Shown here one piece after another: positions 22,837-34,900 of a DNA stretch of 64,000 nt. Each line of letters begins with the position of its first letter. Within the stretch, counting starts at the first letter, position 1. Location of the stretch: positions 1 through 64,000 of the forward strand of contig QPFY01000013.1 of NCBI GenBank assembly GCA_003665825.1, in the 5' to 3' direction. A program made the position numbers and the translations under genes. The notes under the pieces are model-generated. The model saw only the letters and a program-made list of their open reading frames with translations, ran no database searches and was not told where the DNA came from. Source of the DNA: Microbotryum silenes-acaulis (taxonomy: Eukaryota; Basidiomycota; Microbotryomycetes; Microbotryales; Microbotryaceae).

Positions 22837-23164
22837 CCTACTCAAAAATAGCGATTTTAGGTACATTCCTTAACTCACACTTTTTTTTACTAGTTAGAGT
22901 AATAGAATAAAGAGTAAAGGTAGTAATGATGTGCAGGCGCTTTTGGCCAAGTTCAGGTTGTTTATCGATCCAATCACGAGCGCAATCAGCTGTGGCCCTT
23001 GCAAATACGCCATCCCACCAAAGTCAATCTTCAATCACCTGCGCACGGCAAAACACGATCTCAAACCGTCAGAAGGGGAAATGCGAGCCATGAGGAGCGC
23101 ACTCTCTAGGCTCGCAGCGACTCGAAAGCTGCTGGGCGAGCAAGGATCTCCGGCGGATCTCCAG

Positions 23165-26100
23165 TGTTGAGAAGGCCGACGCTAGTGTGCGTGCTGGGAA
23201 CTTGTCCCAAGAGTAACCGAGGGATGGATGGTAATGCACGAGCTCGGGTGTGGGCTGTGCGAGCGTGTGAGCGAATCGGTGCGAGGCTCCATTCGAGGGA
23301 GCGCTCCCATTCCGGGTCGTCGGTAACCAACAATCCACACTGCGCAGTGACACGGCTTATATTGATCCCATCAGCAAGGGGTGCAAGTTGCAAGCGAGGC
23401 CTCGGATCAAACAGGTCACTGGGGGCGATCTGAGCGAGTCGTCGGAGGTCGAGCAGTTCCAGTCGCGATGGCTCAAGTGAGCAATCGACGTAGCCCGGAT
23501 GTAACTGTAGGTACCTTGGAGCTCGGTATCGAGTCGTTGAAAGCCGATTGACGATCGTGAGAGTGTTGCAGTTGCTGAATGGGTTCCGCGCTAGCCTGGT
23601 TGACACGTCGAGTGCCGGGTCGAGTAAGATCGAGCCGCACGTACCGGGCAAGTGACATTTCACCATAATGGCAAGGGGATGCGGCGTTGTGTCGTCGTGC
23701 AGTGAGAGGAAAAGACGAGTCGAGTCGAGTGGTGGGAGCGATCGGCGAATCTCGAGTTTTGGATGGCGGAGGCAGCAGCGGCAAAGATAAGAGCTTGCGC
23801 GCTCCTCGACGAGCGATCTGTCGCATCGAGTTGAGGTATGAGGTCAGAGGAGATCGAGAGGAGATCGAGTTCGAGCAAACTGTCTCGAACCTCAATTGGG
23901 AAGAGTCGACGATCATTTATCCGTGAGAGCTAGCAACGGTTTTGAGCAAGTCGAGTTCAAGCAGAAATCTGAGACCTGGTGGAGCAAATCAAAAGTCAAA
24001 CATGAGCAAGAGTGCACACATTTGGAACACAAGGTGTGGAGGGAGGGAACGGTTTCAGGTTGAAGGGCCGAACTGACCTTTCGGATGTTAGCTCGCTTAG
24101 TGACTGCCGAACGACTTTGTCGACACCATGCGAGGTGAGTGCAAGAAGCGAAGCGAGAGGATATGGAGCACTATGCGACACTGATCGCAGTCCTTGACCA
24201 CATGTCCAGGGTTGCTGACGCGTGTACGAACGTGCATGTCGCAGAGGTGGGATGGTGATCGCACGTATCCAGCTGGTCGAGCGAATCGCCGAGGTCGATT
24301 GAGAGTGCAAAGGATCGTCACCGTCCGACCCCGGATTCGAGGGCCGAGTGGTCCGAAGAAGCCCAAGTCCAGGCTGCATGAATCATCGTGCGCAACGTAG
24401 TACGGTGTTCGAGGAAGAGGCGATGGAGCGAGTGGTTGTTGTGTCGCGAGCCTCGAGAGCTTTGCCGGACACTCGATTGGTCGGGGCGATCGACGAGGTA
24501 GGAAGTCAGCGTGCAAGTCCGGTCAACTTGAACGGCAAGGAGACGAGCGGGAAGGTGGGTTGTTGAGGTGCCATGGGATGAAACGTAGACGGTCTGGGAT
24601 GCCTTGACAAGCTGGATGACGAGGGCGGGCGATTGAGCAATTCGCTCGCAGCGGGTCCAAAGCTGCTGGGCGAGCAAGCGTTCCTGGCGGATCTCCACTG
24701 GCAAGAAGGCCGACACTAGTCTGTGTGCTGGGAGCTTGTCGCAAGAGAAACCGGGGGATGGCAATGCGCGAACTCGGATGTGGGCCGTGCGAGCGTGTGA
24801 GCGAGTCGGTGCGAAGTTTCATTCGAGGAAGCGCTCCCATTCCAGGTCTTCCGTGACCAACGATCTGCAGTACGCGGTGACACAGCATATCTTCGTCTCA
24901 TCAGCAAGGAGTGCAAGTCGTAAGCGAGAGCTTAGATCGAAACAGCTCACTGTGGGCGGTCTGAGCGAGTCGTCGGACGTTGAGCAGTTCCGGTCACGAT
25001 GGCTCAAGGGAGCACTTGACATAGCCCGGACGTATATGTAGATACCTTCGAGTTCGTCGTCGAGTCGTTCCGATTGGTGATGGTGAGGGTGTTGCAGTTG
25101 CAGTTGCTGAATGGGTTCCGCTTGCCTTAGCCAGTTCCGGGTGACACATCAAGTGCCGGGTCGAGTAAGGTCGAGCCGCATGTACCGAGCAAGTGACGTC
25201 TCACCATGACGGCAAAGCGTTGCGTCGTCGTGTCTTCGTGCAGTGAAAGAAAGTCGAGTCGAGTCGAGTGGTGCGAGGATCGGCGAATGTCGAGTCTTGG
25301 GTGGCCGAGGCAGCAGCGGCAAAGATACGAGCTTGCACCATCGTCGAATCGCACCGAGTTGAGTTTTGAGGTCAGGGCCGATGGAGAGGAGATCAGCGTT
25401 GAGCAGAGCAAGTCCTGCCGAAAAAGTCTGGATCCTCAAGTGGAGAGAGGCGACGACCATTCTTCTGGGAGACGGACTGGAAACGGTTGTGAGCGAGTCG
25501 GAGTCCAAAAAGTCGAGCGCAGGCAGAAATCTGAGACCTGGTGGAGCAAATGAAAAGTCCAACATGAGCAAGAGTACACACACTTCGAGGTGTGGAGGTA
25601 GGGAAGGCTTTCAGTTTGAAGGCTCGCACTGACTTTTCGGACGTGTGCTCGAATAGTAAATGCCAAACGAGTGTGTCGACACCAAGCGAGGTGAGTTGAG
25701 TGCAAGAAGAAGCGAAGCGAGAATGGATGGAACACCGTGCGTCGTTGAGCGCAGTCCATGACCGCATGTCCAGAGTTGATGAAGCATGTACGAACGTGCA
25801 AGTCGCCGAGGTGGGCTGGTGATCACACGCATCAAGCTGGTCAAACGAATCGCCGAGATCGATTGAGAGTGCGAAAGATCGTCACGGTCCAACGCCGAAT
25901 GGTGTGGAGAAGCCCGAGTCGTGACTGTATGATTCAACGTGCGAACCGTAGGATGGAGTTCGAGTAAGATATGAAGCAATGAGGTGGTGTTGTGTGGCAA
26001 ATCTCGAGAGCTTTGCCGGGTCGTCGATCGGTCGGAGCGATCGGCGAGACTGAGAGTCAGTGTGCAAGTCCGGTCGAATTAAACGGCAAGGAAGCCGAGC

Positions 26101-26530
26101 GGGCATGTGGGACGTTGAGGTGCCATGAGGTGAAACGTAGCGCTCTGTGGTTTTGGACGGATGACTCGACGAGCCGGATCACGAGGGCGGGCGATTAAGT
26201 GAGTCGCGGCGGGGTCGAGACGGGGTGATAATGCTTGAGGCACTGCGGGTCTCCCATCTCGACATCGACGCAATCGTGCTTGAGACTGGGCGCGAGAGGT
26301 ATCGAGGGAGGGTGATTTGCAACTCGAATGTAGGGCGTGCGAGCAAAGCTCCATTCGAGGGAGCGCTCCCATTCCGGGTCTCCGTGACCAACAATCTACA
26401 CTGCGCAATGAAACGGCATATCTTGATCTCGTCAGCAAAGAGTGCAAATCGCAAGCGAGGGCTCCGGTTGAATGGCTCACTGTGCCCTGTGGGCGGTCTG
26501 AGCCCGTCGTCGGTGGTCGAGCACGTGATC
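23165..26530. repeat. Tandem array of subtelomeric module B
   Basis: At least two full units plus a partial one. Landmarks recur with a period of about 1.5 kb: 'gcggaggcagcagcggcaaa' near 23767 and 25308, 'tgtccag(g/a)gttg(c/a)tga' near 24203 and 25768, and 'gcgctcccattccgggtc' near 23301, 24834 and 26362. Divergence between units is substantial, so the array is old. I see no conserved protein. Confidence 0.75.
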
Positions 26531-28065
26531 CGGTCGTGACGGCTGTCAGAAAGGAAGGGCTGTCGATGTTCGAATTATCGTCAAGGTAAAGCTCGAGTTG
26601 ACCGAACGAGTTGGAGTGGCGATTCGGGCAAGGTGGGCACGAGGCGGACACATGTCAGTTGGTGCTTGATCGTCCTTCGAGTATGGCCGAAGCAAATTGC
26701 CTGGGAGATGGACGGGTCCAGCTGATCATCGGAGTGCCGAACGGTTCGAGTCGAGACGAAGCTGCTCGATAAAGTGGCTCGAGTGCCGAGCCAGCCGGAA
26801 AAAGCGCCGAAGAGTCAAGCTGATCCCAAGGAAATGCCGAACGTCGGGCCGGGAGAAATTCTATTGGCGATGGCAGTATCGGATCACAAGCTCGTGGAAT
26901 CGGGTGCGAGCGGTGATTGAGCAAGTCGGTGCGAAGCTGACGATGGTTGACGTGCGAGTAGGATTGAGCGCGCCAAGGGTGGTCACGAAATGCTGTGAAA
27001 GGCGAGGGTGAGGTGAGGTGAATTGTGTCGATAGGTGAATTGCCAGAGGATTCGAGCATGGGGCGATCGTGGGGTCGGTGCTCATGATGAGTAGGTCAGG
27101 TCAGTTGATGACAGTGAGTCTATGGCGATCGAGCACGAGTGCGGTGGAAGGTTGATGGTCGAGGCGGTCGAGGCGGCCGTCGCGAGGGGCGAGCAGATTG
27201 TTACTTCGCACGTCGTGGTGATGAGATGGGCACGGGCAGGGGGAGACCGAGCTGCAGAGGTTGGTCGGTTCGGTTGGTCGACCGGTGGATCGGACCAAAG
27301 GTCGATGGTGCGGATGGGCGTCGATCAAATGTTCGCCAAGTGGAGCAACAGATTTCGGACAAACTCCGAGTTTGCCGCGTCGATGAGACCCGTCGATTCA
27401 ATCAAGAAAGAGATGTGGCGGCAAGTGATGGGATTCGTGTGATTGGTTGACGTTGACGACGCGAGTGAACGATGTGGGAGATCCTCACTCGGCCAATGGC
27501 GAACGCGCGATCTGAACTAGAGTGGTGAGCCGCAGTACCCAACAACAATGAGGTGAGCGAATGGGACGAGAGCTGAGTACTTCTGAATAAAGAGCTCACC
27601 ACCCTCATTGGTCGAGTAGCTTGTGGGCGTTCGGGGTGATCGAAGCGATGCGCTGACCGAGCACGTGTCCGACCGAGAACGCTCGAGCGATGCATCGACG
27701 TAGTTAGTACGCTGCTGAAAGTGACCACGTCCTTTCAGATCAACCTGTTCAGCGTATCTTGCTGAAGATGACGATGTTGGAGTCGTTGATAGTCGTGTCG
27801 TGCGACGTCGCACCGTGCCCGCATCAGCCCGCACGAAGGGACACTGCGAGCGTCCGTCGAGCGTGGCCGAGCTGCATCTTACCGATTGGGTGATGTGGGG
27901 AGAGCGTTGTGGTGTAGTGGGATCAGAGCCGAGTCGAGTCGAGGCGGGTCAAGTGGTGCGCGTGGTGCGAGTGAGGCTAGTGAGGGGGGAGAGGCAAAGG
28001 AGCGGTGGGCCGCGCGAGTCTGAAGTCGACTCGGACGAGCCTCAGACGAGGCCACAACGACTAGT
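26530..28065. repeat. Subtelomeric module A, most complete copy
   Basis: Runs from 'gtcagaaaggaagggctgtcg' to 'gaggccacaacgactagt'. It contains the internal block 27490-27830 that matches 1020-1320 at the telomere and the block 26811-27000 that matches the first bases after the telomere. It is the inner limit of the repeat-rich subtelomere. Confidence 0.75.
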
Positions 28066-28963
28066 AAAATCGAGTATACTCAAATAACAACGCAGAATAG
28101 CACAAATCAAGCCTACACAAGCCAGCTGTGATCGTGACAAAGTTGCAATAAACTTATCTACGTCTACAGGTCCTCGAGTCTGCCGAGCCTCGGCTCCAGC
28201 GAATGGCCGAAGCCCGAATGGGATTTCCATTTCGGAGATCGCGAGCGCTCTTGGCCGAAGGCTGCGAGGGTCGGCCTCAAGCGCGCTGGTGGGAGAATTT
28301 GGCATTTGGCATTTGCGCTGGTATGGAAAGTGCCCAAATAGTGAGATCTGGTTCGGCACCGGCCGGTGCGGGAACAAGAATCGAGCGCAGTCTTCTCCCT
28401 CGAGTGAGATCTGATTCGGCACCGGCCGGTGCGGGAACAGAAATCGGTCGCAATCTGTCTGCAGCGCCGCCAAAAGTTCGAGCTACTCTGGGTCGTGCTG
28501 ATGTTGACCCGATGCAATGCAGCTCAAAAAACACGGTATCACGTTACTTTTTTGCCTCTGGGGCCACGACCTACCTCTAAGAGCCAAGTTTTTTGTAGGG
28601 GGAAGGCTTCTTCATTTACCCTTATACTCGTTCAGTGTCGACGTTCAAGCTGGCAAATGCAACAGCGTTCTTAACTAGCACAACATTCGATCCAATCAAG
28701 AACATTGCAATGCATGCCAAGCAACTAAGGAAATTAAAATAATAATAAAGTGCGACGAACTAATGCTTGCAAACGAGAGGGGTTATGGTGACGACAGACA
28801 CGTGTAAGTGAGGCAAGAAAGGGAGCATAAAAGACGAAACGTGCAAAGATAATGAACGAACGAATGAAGAAAGGGGCAACGCGATGATGATGATGATGCT
28901 GATATGCGAGCGTCCACAAGAGAGAAAACCTGGAAACGAAGATTTCGTACGATCGGCCCATGC
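28066..28963. other. Boundary region with 63-bp tandem palindromic duplicate
   Basis: Bases 28341-28450 hold two 63-bp direct repeats, each with the palindromic core 'gcaccggccggtgc'. Bases 28225-28345 are the inverted dispersed repeat shared with 11760-11960. The rest (28460-28963) probably contains the 3' untranslated region of the next gene. No gene seen. Confidence 0.55.
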
Positions 28964-31290
28964 CTACTCGTCGGGGAAATGGAACAACTTCGGCTTCGGC
29001 TTGCGGACCGTCGCTTCCCCATTTTGCATCCCAGCCTCCCCACTCCGTCCATCACGATTTGAAAGGTCCAAGGCAGCATAGGTTGCCACGCCAACGTCCT
29101 GCCAGGAAAAGTTTTTCCTCAGCGGCGTCGACGTCAGTGCGGGCATCAGGCCGCCCGTCGTCCCATTCGGCGCGGCGCTCATTTTTGGTGGTGGTGGCGC
29201 CCCATTCTCAACGACCGACACTCGAGCCCTCGATCTCGATCGACTTGTCCCCTTCGTCGAGTTTGGTCTTTGTGTCCGGTACGATTGTATTGGGGTCTGA
29301 TCCGATTCGGAAGGGAAATACCCATCCTGATCGGCTTCATGCATGAGCGACGACAACGACCGCGTCATGCTCAGATTCGCCATAGTCCGTCCTCTTATCG
29401 GTCCACCCGTTCCTGCAACACCTAAACCAGCCGATCCATTCGAGCTGGTGTAACTCGAGCTCGTCAACGCGGGCCCATTCGGACTCCCCGTCGATGAGAA
29501 CCCATTAGACGACGCTGAAGGCGACGAAAGTGGTGGTGAAGCGGCTTCCCCACTACCAATCGACAGTCGATGCCGTGATGTTGCTTTCCGCTTCGACGTC
29601 GGTATTATCGTCGAGGTTGATACCGTCTCCGCGGTGCCCAAGATGAGACCCGTCGCGGTCGATCCCGAGAGACTTGCCGTCGACGCGCTCCGCGAGTGTT
29701 GCGAAAAGGCGTGCGGCGCGCGAAAATTGTGCCCGAGGGAAGAGCTCATCAAGGCGAGTGAAGCGGACGAGTTGGATCGCATCGGCACTTGCGATATCGT
29801 GATCGACGAGCTCGGGAAGGCGAAATCGGCCCCATCGCGAGGTGCAAGTAGACTAGACCGTGTGGGAACGCTGCGACCGAGCTGACCGGTCAGAGCACTT
29901 TGGGATCGGCGTGACTTGGGTGCCGATGAGATGCGCATTCCCGCAACGTAACCCGACACCTTGTCCTTAGTTTCACTGTTGAACGAGGGCGACTCGTTGG
30001 AAGAGGATAACTGCGCTGTGTCGGAGTGATGTCGTGTACTGAACGACGGTCGATGCAGAGGACGAGTCGGCGAGGACGAGATCTGCGTGAGTCGAAGCGA
30101 CGACAGGGCCGAGCTCGAGCGATCTGTAAGGACTACCACCAAGTCAGAAACGAAGTCGACGTTCGGGTATCTGAGATGGTGAAGTAACACTCACGAGGAA
30201 TCGGTGCTCCCCTTTCCGAATCCATCGACGACAAGCTGGCCGAACTCTTGTTCCTCGCACCGGCCGCGAACTGCGACCTTTCTGCCGAATCGCCATCACT
30301 ACTCGGCATGCGTTGCATCAAGCTCGGTCGATAGCTGTAGCCGCCCGTCTCGGCTCCTCTTGAGTTTCGCCGTCGTGCCGCACTAAAGTCGAGCTCGAAC
30401 GGTGAAGGCACGCCCTCGCTGCTCGATGGCCTCGGGTCAAAGACGGGGGATTTGGCCGAAGCGGGGAATAAGGCGGTCGTGGGCGAGTGGGTCGATGAAT
30501 ATGCTAGACTGGATGATGACCCGAATCGACGCGACTGCTCGCTGAAGGTCAATTGTACAGCGACGAGTTGTGGAGAGGGCGCCGTCGTCGCTTGTCCTCT
30601 GAGTTCGTCGACACGCCGGCATTCCTCCGAACAATACAGTGCCGATAACGGGGCGACTTCGTCCCCATCATTTGAAACCTCTTCGTAGGCGTCATCACTG
30701 TCATTGACTGATTGTTGTGCTGATGGCCGCCTCGGAGCGTGGCTCGTTGTCGCGGCGGCGGGCAGAACGGGCTCGTGGTGGGATGCTGCTGCTGTTGCTG
30801 CTGCATCTCGGGCAGTGGGCGCGTGAATCTTGGTACTCGGTGCGAACGGGTGCAAACTGGTGTAACTCTTGTTCCTCGAATGGCCATGCAACTTGGATGC
30901 ACTCTTGTTGCGCTTCATCGTTGGCGCGGTCGGGTGGTGGTGCGATCTCGTGGCGCCTCCTGTCGTGGTCGGTTGCTGATGCTGCTGATGCTTGGCCGCG
31001 ACGACGGCGACGACGGCGGCTGCTTCAGGTGGCAAGGCCTTCAACCTCTCTGACTTGAGCGTTGTGGTCGAATTGTTCGAAGGATGTCGTGATCCCTGAG
31101 GCGAAGGCCGCTGTCGTGGCTTGGTCGGATTGGGCGCGGCTGCTATCGGTGGCTGCGGTGGCGCGGCCGAGTCGACGCGCCTTTCGCAGACGAGACAGAA
31201 GCGCTCGAGCTCGTCGTCGAACGAGTCGAACGAGTCGAACTCGCCGCCGACCAGGTACGACGAGTCATCATCGACCACACCGGACGACAT
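28964..31290 (-). CDS. Ecl1-type zinc-finger (life-span regulatory) protein
   Basis: Two exons, 31290-30195 and 30123-28964, joined across a 71 nt GT-AG intron (751 aa). The ATG at 31290 opens a run ending in FDSFDDELERFCLVCERRVD. C32 and C35 pair with C220 and C224 in LYCSEECRRVDE. This CxxC...YCSxxCR order is the hallmark of the fungal Ecl1/life-span regulatory factor domain, in which a small zinc-binding motif acts in nutrient and longevity control in fission yeast. Here about 185 residues of Ser/His/Ala-rich sequence separate the two half-sites, far more than in the small yeast proteins. The remainder is Ser/Thr-rich and predicted disordered, with SRS and RSSS clusters suited to phosphorylation, and it ends in KPKPKLFHFPDE. 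Function is inferred from the motif only. Confidence 0.7.
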
Positions 31291-31991
31291 CGGAGAGCGT
31301 TCGCGTAAGGGTGGGAGGATGAACAGTCGTGCGATGCGAGGCGAGGCGAGGCGAGGCGGCGAACGTGCGACGGCAAGAGAGAACGGTAGGAGAAGGCGAC
31401 TCGAGAGTCCGGCCTCGATGTCGACGAATCACGAGGAACCCGCACGAACCAGCACGAACCAGCACGAACCAGCGCTCGGTCACGCGCTCGCCACGCGCCC
31501 GCCAGCGCTCGCCCTGACCGAGCCACGGACAGAGTCACAGAGCTACAGAGAGCGCGCACCCGTGGCCGGCCAATCGGGGATCGTCAAGGGCCGCAGGTCC
31601 GTCGGTCGATCAGTTTACGTTAGCGCGTTGATCGACGCCCGATTACATCGGTTATCTCCACGGTCGCTCTATCACGCTGCGTCGCACCGAGCGAACGCTG
31701 GCGACACCGTCGGTTGCTCTAGCAAGTACATACCTCGTGTACGAACTATGCTCATGTTCGTTTCAAAGATCACGCTCATCGACTCGCCGGCTTGGCGTTT
31801 CGAGCTCACGGCCTGGGCTTCTTCTCTGCTCGATCACCTCAAAACCAGATGCAGAAACGATACGTTCGATGCGTAGAAGAACTGCAAACAAGGGTACTGA
31901 AATCAAAAGTGGAAAACATCCTGCAAAGATTGGGGTATACAATATTGACTGAAAAAGGACGCGTTCACCTGAACCATAGTGAAAATAGAAG
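31291..31991. other. Intergenic between kinase 3' end and Ecl1-type promoter
   Basis: Holds the likely promoter of the Ecl1-type gene (31291-31600) and the 3' flank of the CAMKL kinase. A short direct repeat 'aaccagcacg' occurs three times near 31448-31472. No gene. Confidence 0.5.
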
Positions 31992-34900
31992 CTAATCCTC
32001 TTCTTCCTCCTCCTCGATCATAACCGGAGCCGCTCCCGCCGGTCGTCGCCAATACGGTTGCCTCCCTCCACCTACTGCGCCACCACTAGCAGCACCACCT
32101 TGCTCTCCCGTCATGCCAGGTCGGGCAGCAGGCAAATCAGCAAACTTGCGCATCTCCGCCAACCCTGGTCCACCAAGCGAAGGCGAACGTGCGACCCCAG
32201 TCCCAATCGCCATCTTGCTGTTGTCGTTCGCCAATCGAGACGACGGCGCTTGTCCGAACCCACCCGATGGCTCGTCGTCCTCGTCCTCCCATTCCTCGCC
32301 TTCCTTCCAGACAAAGACGTCGCGAATCGGAGGTCGCCGAGGAAGGATCGACACCGACGAGGATTGCTGCGCATGAGGCGCGGCGCTCTCGTGCGATTTT
32401 GACTTGGTAGCAGTGGGCTGCGAAGGCGCACCAAACAGATGCGTCGTACGATGAGCTGTGAACCGAGTCGGGGTATGAGGTCGAGTGCTCTCAAGGGACA
32501 CGCGAGGCGAGATCGAGTTTGCAACCGAGACCTCACCCGTCGAACGACGCTTCGTATCGCCGGACAAGAGTCGCAGCGCCCGGTTACGCTCGTTCGATCG
32601 ACGTTCTTCCTCGGTTGCTTCATCGACTCCAGGACCAACGGTAGCAGTGGCATCTCCCGAAGACGAGTCCAAGTCATCGATGTTCGATTCGTCCTCTTCG
32701 ATGATCGGCTCTTTGCCTTTGGAAGGCTCCTCGACACCCTCACCAACATCGACGTCGTCGCCGCCGATCGAGGACGAGCTCGAATGCCTTGTGTTGACAC
32801 TCGAGATCGAGCGGGCCCGCGAATGTGTGCCCGTGGCGTGCCCGTGGTGGTGGTGATGGCTGTTTGCGCGCGATCTCGAGCGATGAACGGTCGTAGTGAT
32901 AGGCTGATGTTTGGCGACGTCCTTGGGCGATATTCCGTGACTCGACAAGGACGAAGTTCGCCGATCACGAACTCGTCGACTACCATCATATGAATACGAC
33001 CTGACCGATCCGGGCCTCGACCTGGGTTCGCTCGTCGCGATGCTCGTATCGGAAAGTCGCTTGCGATGCACCAGACTCGAGGACTGGTTCATCGAACCTG
33101 AGCGGTTCACAGACGAAACCGACGAGCGTCTCGAGATCGTCGCGCCAGCAGAACCGAAGTTGAGCCGATAGTACTCGCCCGAACTCGATCGGCCCTCCAT
33201 CGCACTCCGAGTGATTGGCGGCGACCCCAGCGCGCTCCTCCTCGACCCACTGCGACTCAGCGTCGACGCGACCGAATCTACTCGGCCCAACGGCATTCCG
33301 CGTTTTGTTGCAGTAGTCTTTCGTCGATCATCACCGAACCACAGGCGAAGATTCGAGAAGAGGTTGCCGGCTTTCGCGCCTTTCTTCTTCCCCGCCGCCT
33401 TCGTCGCCGCCGCGTGCGAAGTGCTCCGATCGAGATCGTGGATCGAGCCATCCTCACCCGTTGCAGCTGCGCTCGTCACAGTCGAAAAGGTCTCGTGCGA
33501 ATTCGAATGGACCATCGTGCTCGAGCCAGGATCCAAAGTCACCTCCTGGAGTGCTGCGCCGGTCGATCCGCCTCCTGCCTCGAGTGCCGAAGTCGACGAC
33601 GCCATGATCGACGACAACGATGGAGTACTGAGCGAATTGCCGGCGGATGCTCGACGTGGAGACGAAGGTGCCGATTTCGAAGGCGTGCCTGCGCCCGGCG
33701 TCATCATTTCCTCCGAGGGCAACGATCCTTTGCGACCGAAGAAGCCGCCCGGCGACTTGGTCGACCCAGCAGGCGAGTCCGAACGGTCCTCTTCATCGTT
33801 GGGACCGCTTTCGTTCGTGGACTTTTTGAGACCGATTGCAGATGTCGCTCGGGCAAGGAGCATTGTCGTCGAGGAGGAGCGCTGTCGCTTCGTTTTCGAC
33901 CAATCGGGCGAGGCCACTGTCGTCGTCTCGTTGGTGGCCGATTGCGTACGCCCGACCATTGGTGGTGGACTCGCCGTCGGAACGTGAACGCGAGGAGGGG
34001 ATGGCGTCCTTGACGTTCCCTTCGAGTCGACCGAGTCTGCGAGCAGATTCCGTTCGTGCGACTTGGAGTGCACAACTCGCCTCTGCGGAGAGGGGTTCGT
34101 CCCGGCCGGAGGAAAGTAGTCGAAGGATGCGAGACTCAAGGACGAGAGCGGCGTCTGGTGCAGAAAGTACGACAGTCGCTCCTGGGCTCGCTCATCGGGT
34201 GTTTGTGGTGCTTCGCCTTGCGGTGGTTCGTTCTCGGGAGTCCTTGTCCCTTGCCTGGAAGTAGTTGGACTGACGAATGTGGGAGGTGGCGGTGTAGTTG
34301 CAGGGTTTGCGCCAGCGACTTCGTCGATGACATCGTTGGATGGCACTCGTCGGATCGAAGACGTCAGAGACCGCGGAAGTGAAGCCGGACTACTGGCGAC
34401 AGGTGCCGCAGCTTCGGACTCGAGCTTCTCGCGTTCCCTCTCGTCTGCCTTGCGCTTCAACATCCAGTAAACCGCCGCGCTCGAGTCGCACGCATGCGTC
34501 GTAATGGAGTGCACTATTTGACCCGTGTCGAAGCCGAGTGTCGTCAGCGAATCGAGCAGCGCTTGCTCCTGCGGCGTCGTGAGTGGCGCCGGATGGGGTT
34601 CGGACAACATCGCAAAGTAGTTGACGAGCTGCATCGGTGCTTCCTCGTCGAGTGGGAACAGGCGCTCGGAGAAGGTTGATCCGACAGAGCGTCGTTTCGT
34701 GCGAGACGGCGTCCTCGAGTGCACGGCCGCCGGTGAACCCGTTTGACTCCCGAACGAGACACTCGACGACGCCGACAGGTTGCGCTGAAGCGGCGGCGCA
34801 CACAATCCAATTAACGAGGCGTAACTCGGTACAGCGGGAATCGTCAACTCGTTCTCATCGGCCGTCGAAAGAGGGATCATATACGACTTGCTCGAGCGCG

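Noticed and set aside
32111..32989. 292-codon Arg-rich ORF inside the CAMKL kinase
   Set aside because: Alternate frame of the Ser/Arg-rich kinase tail on the same strand, with no domain and no start context.
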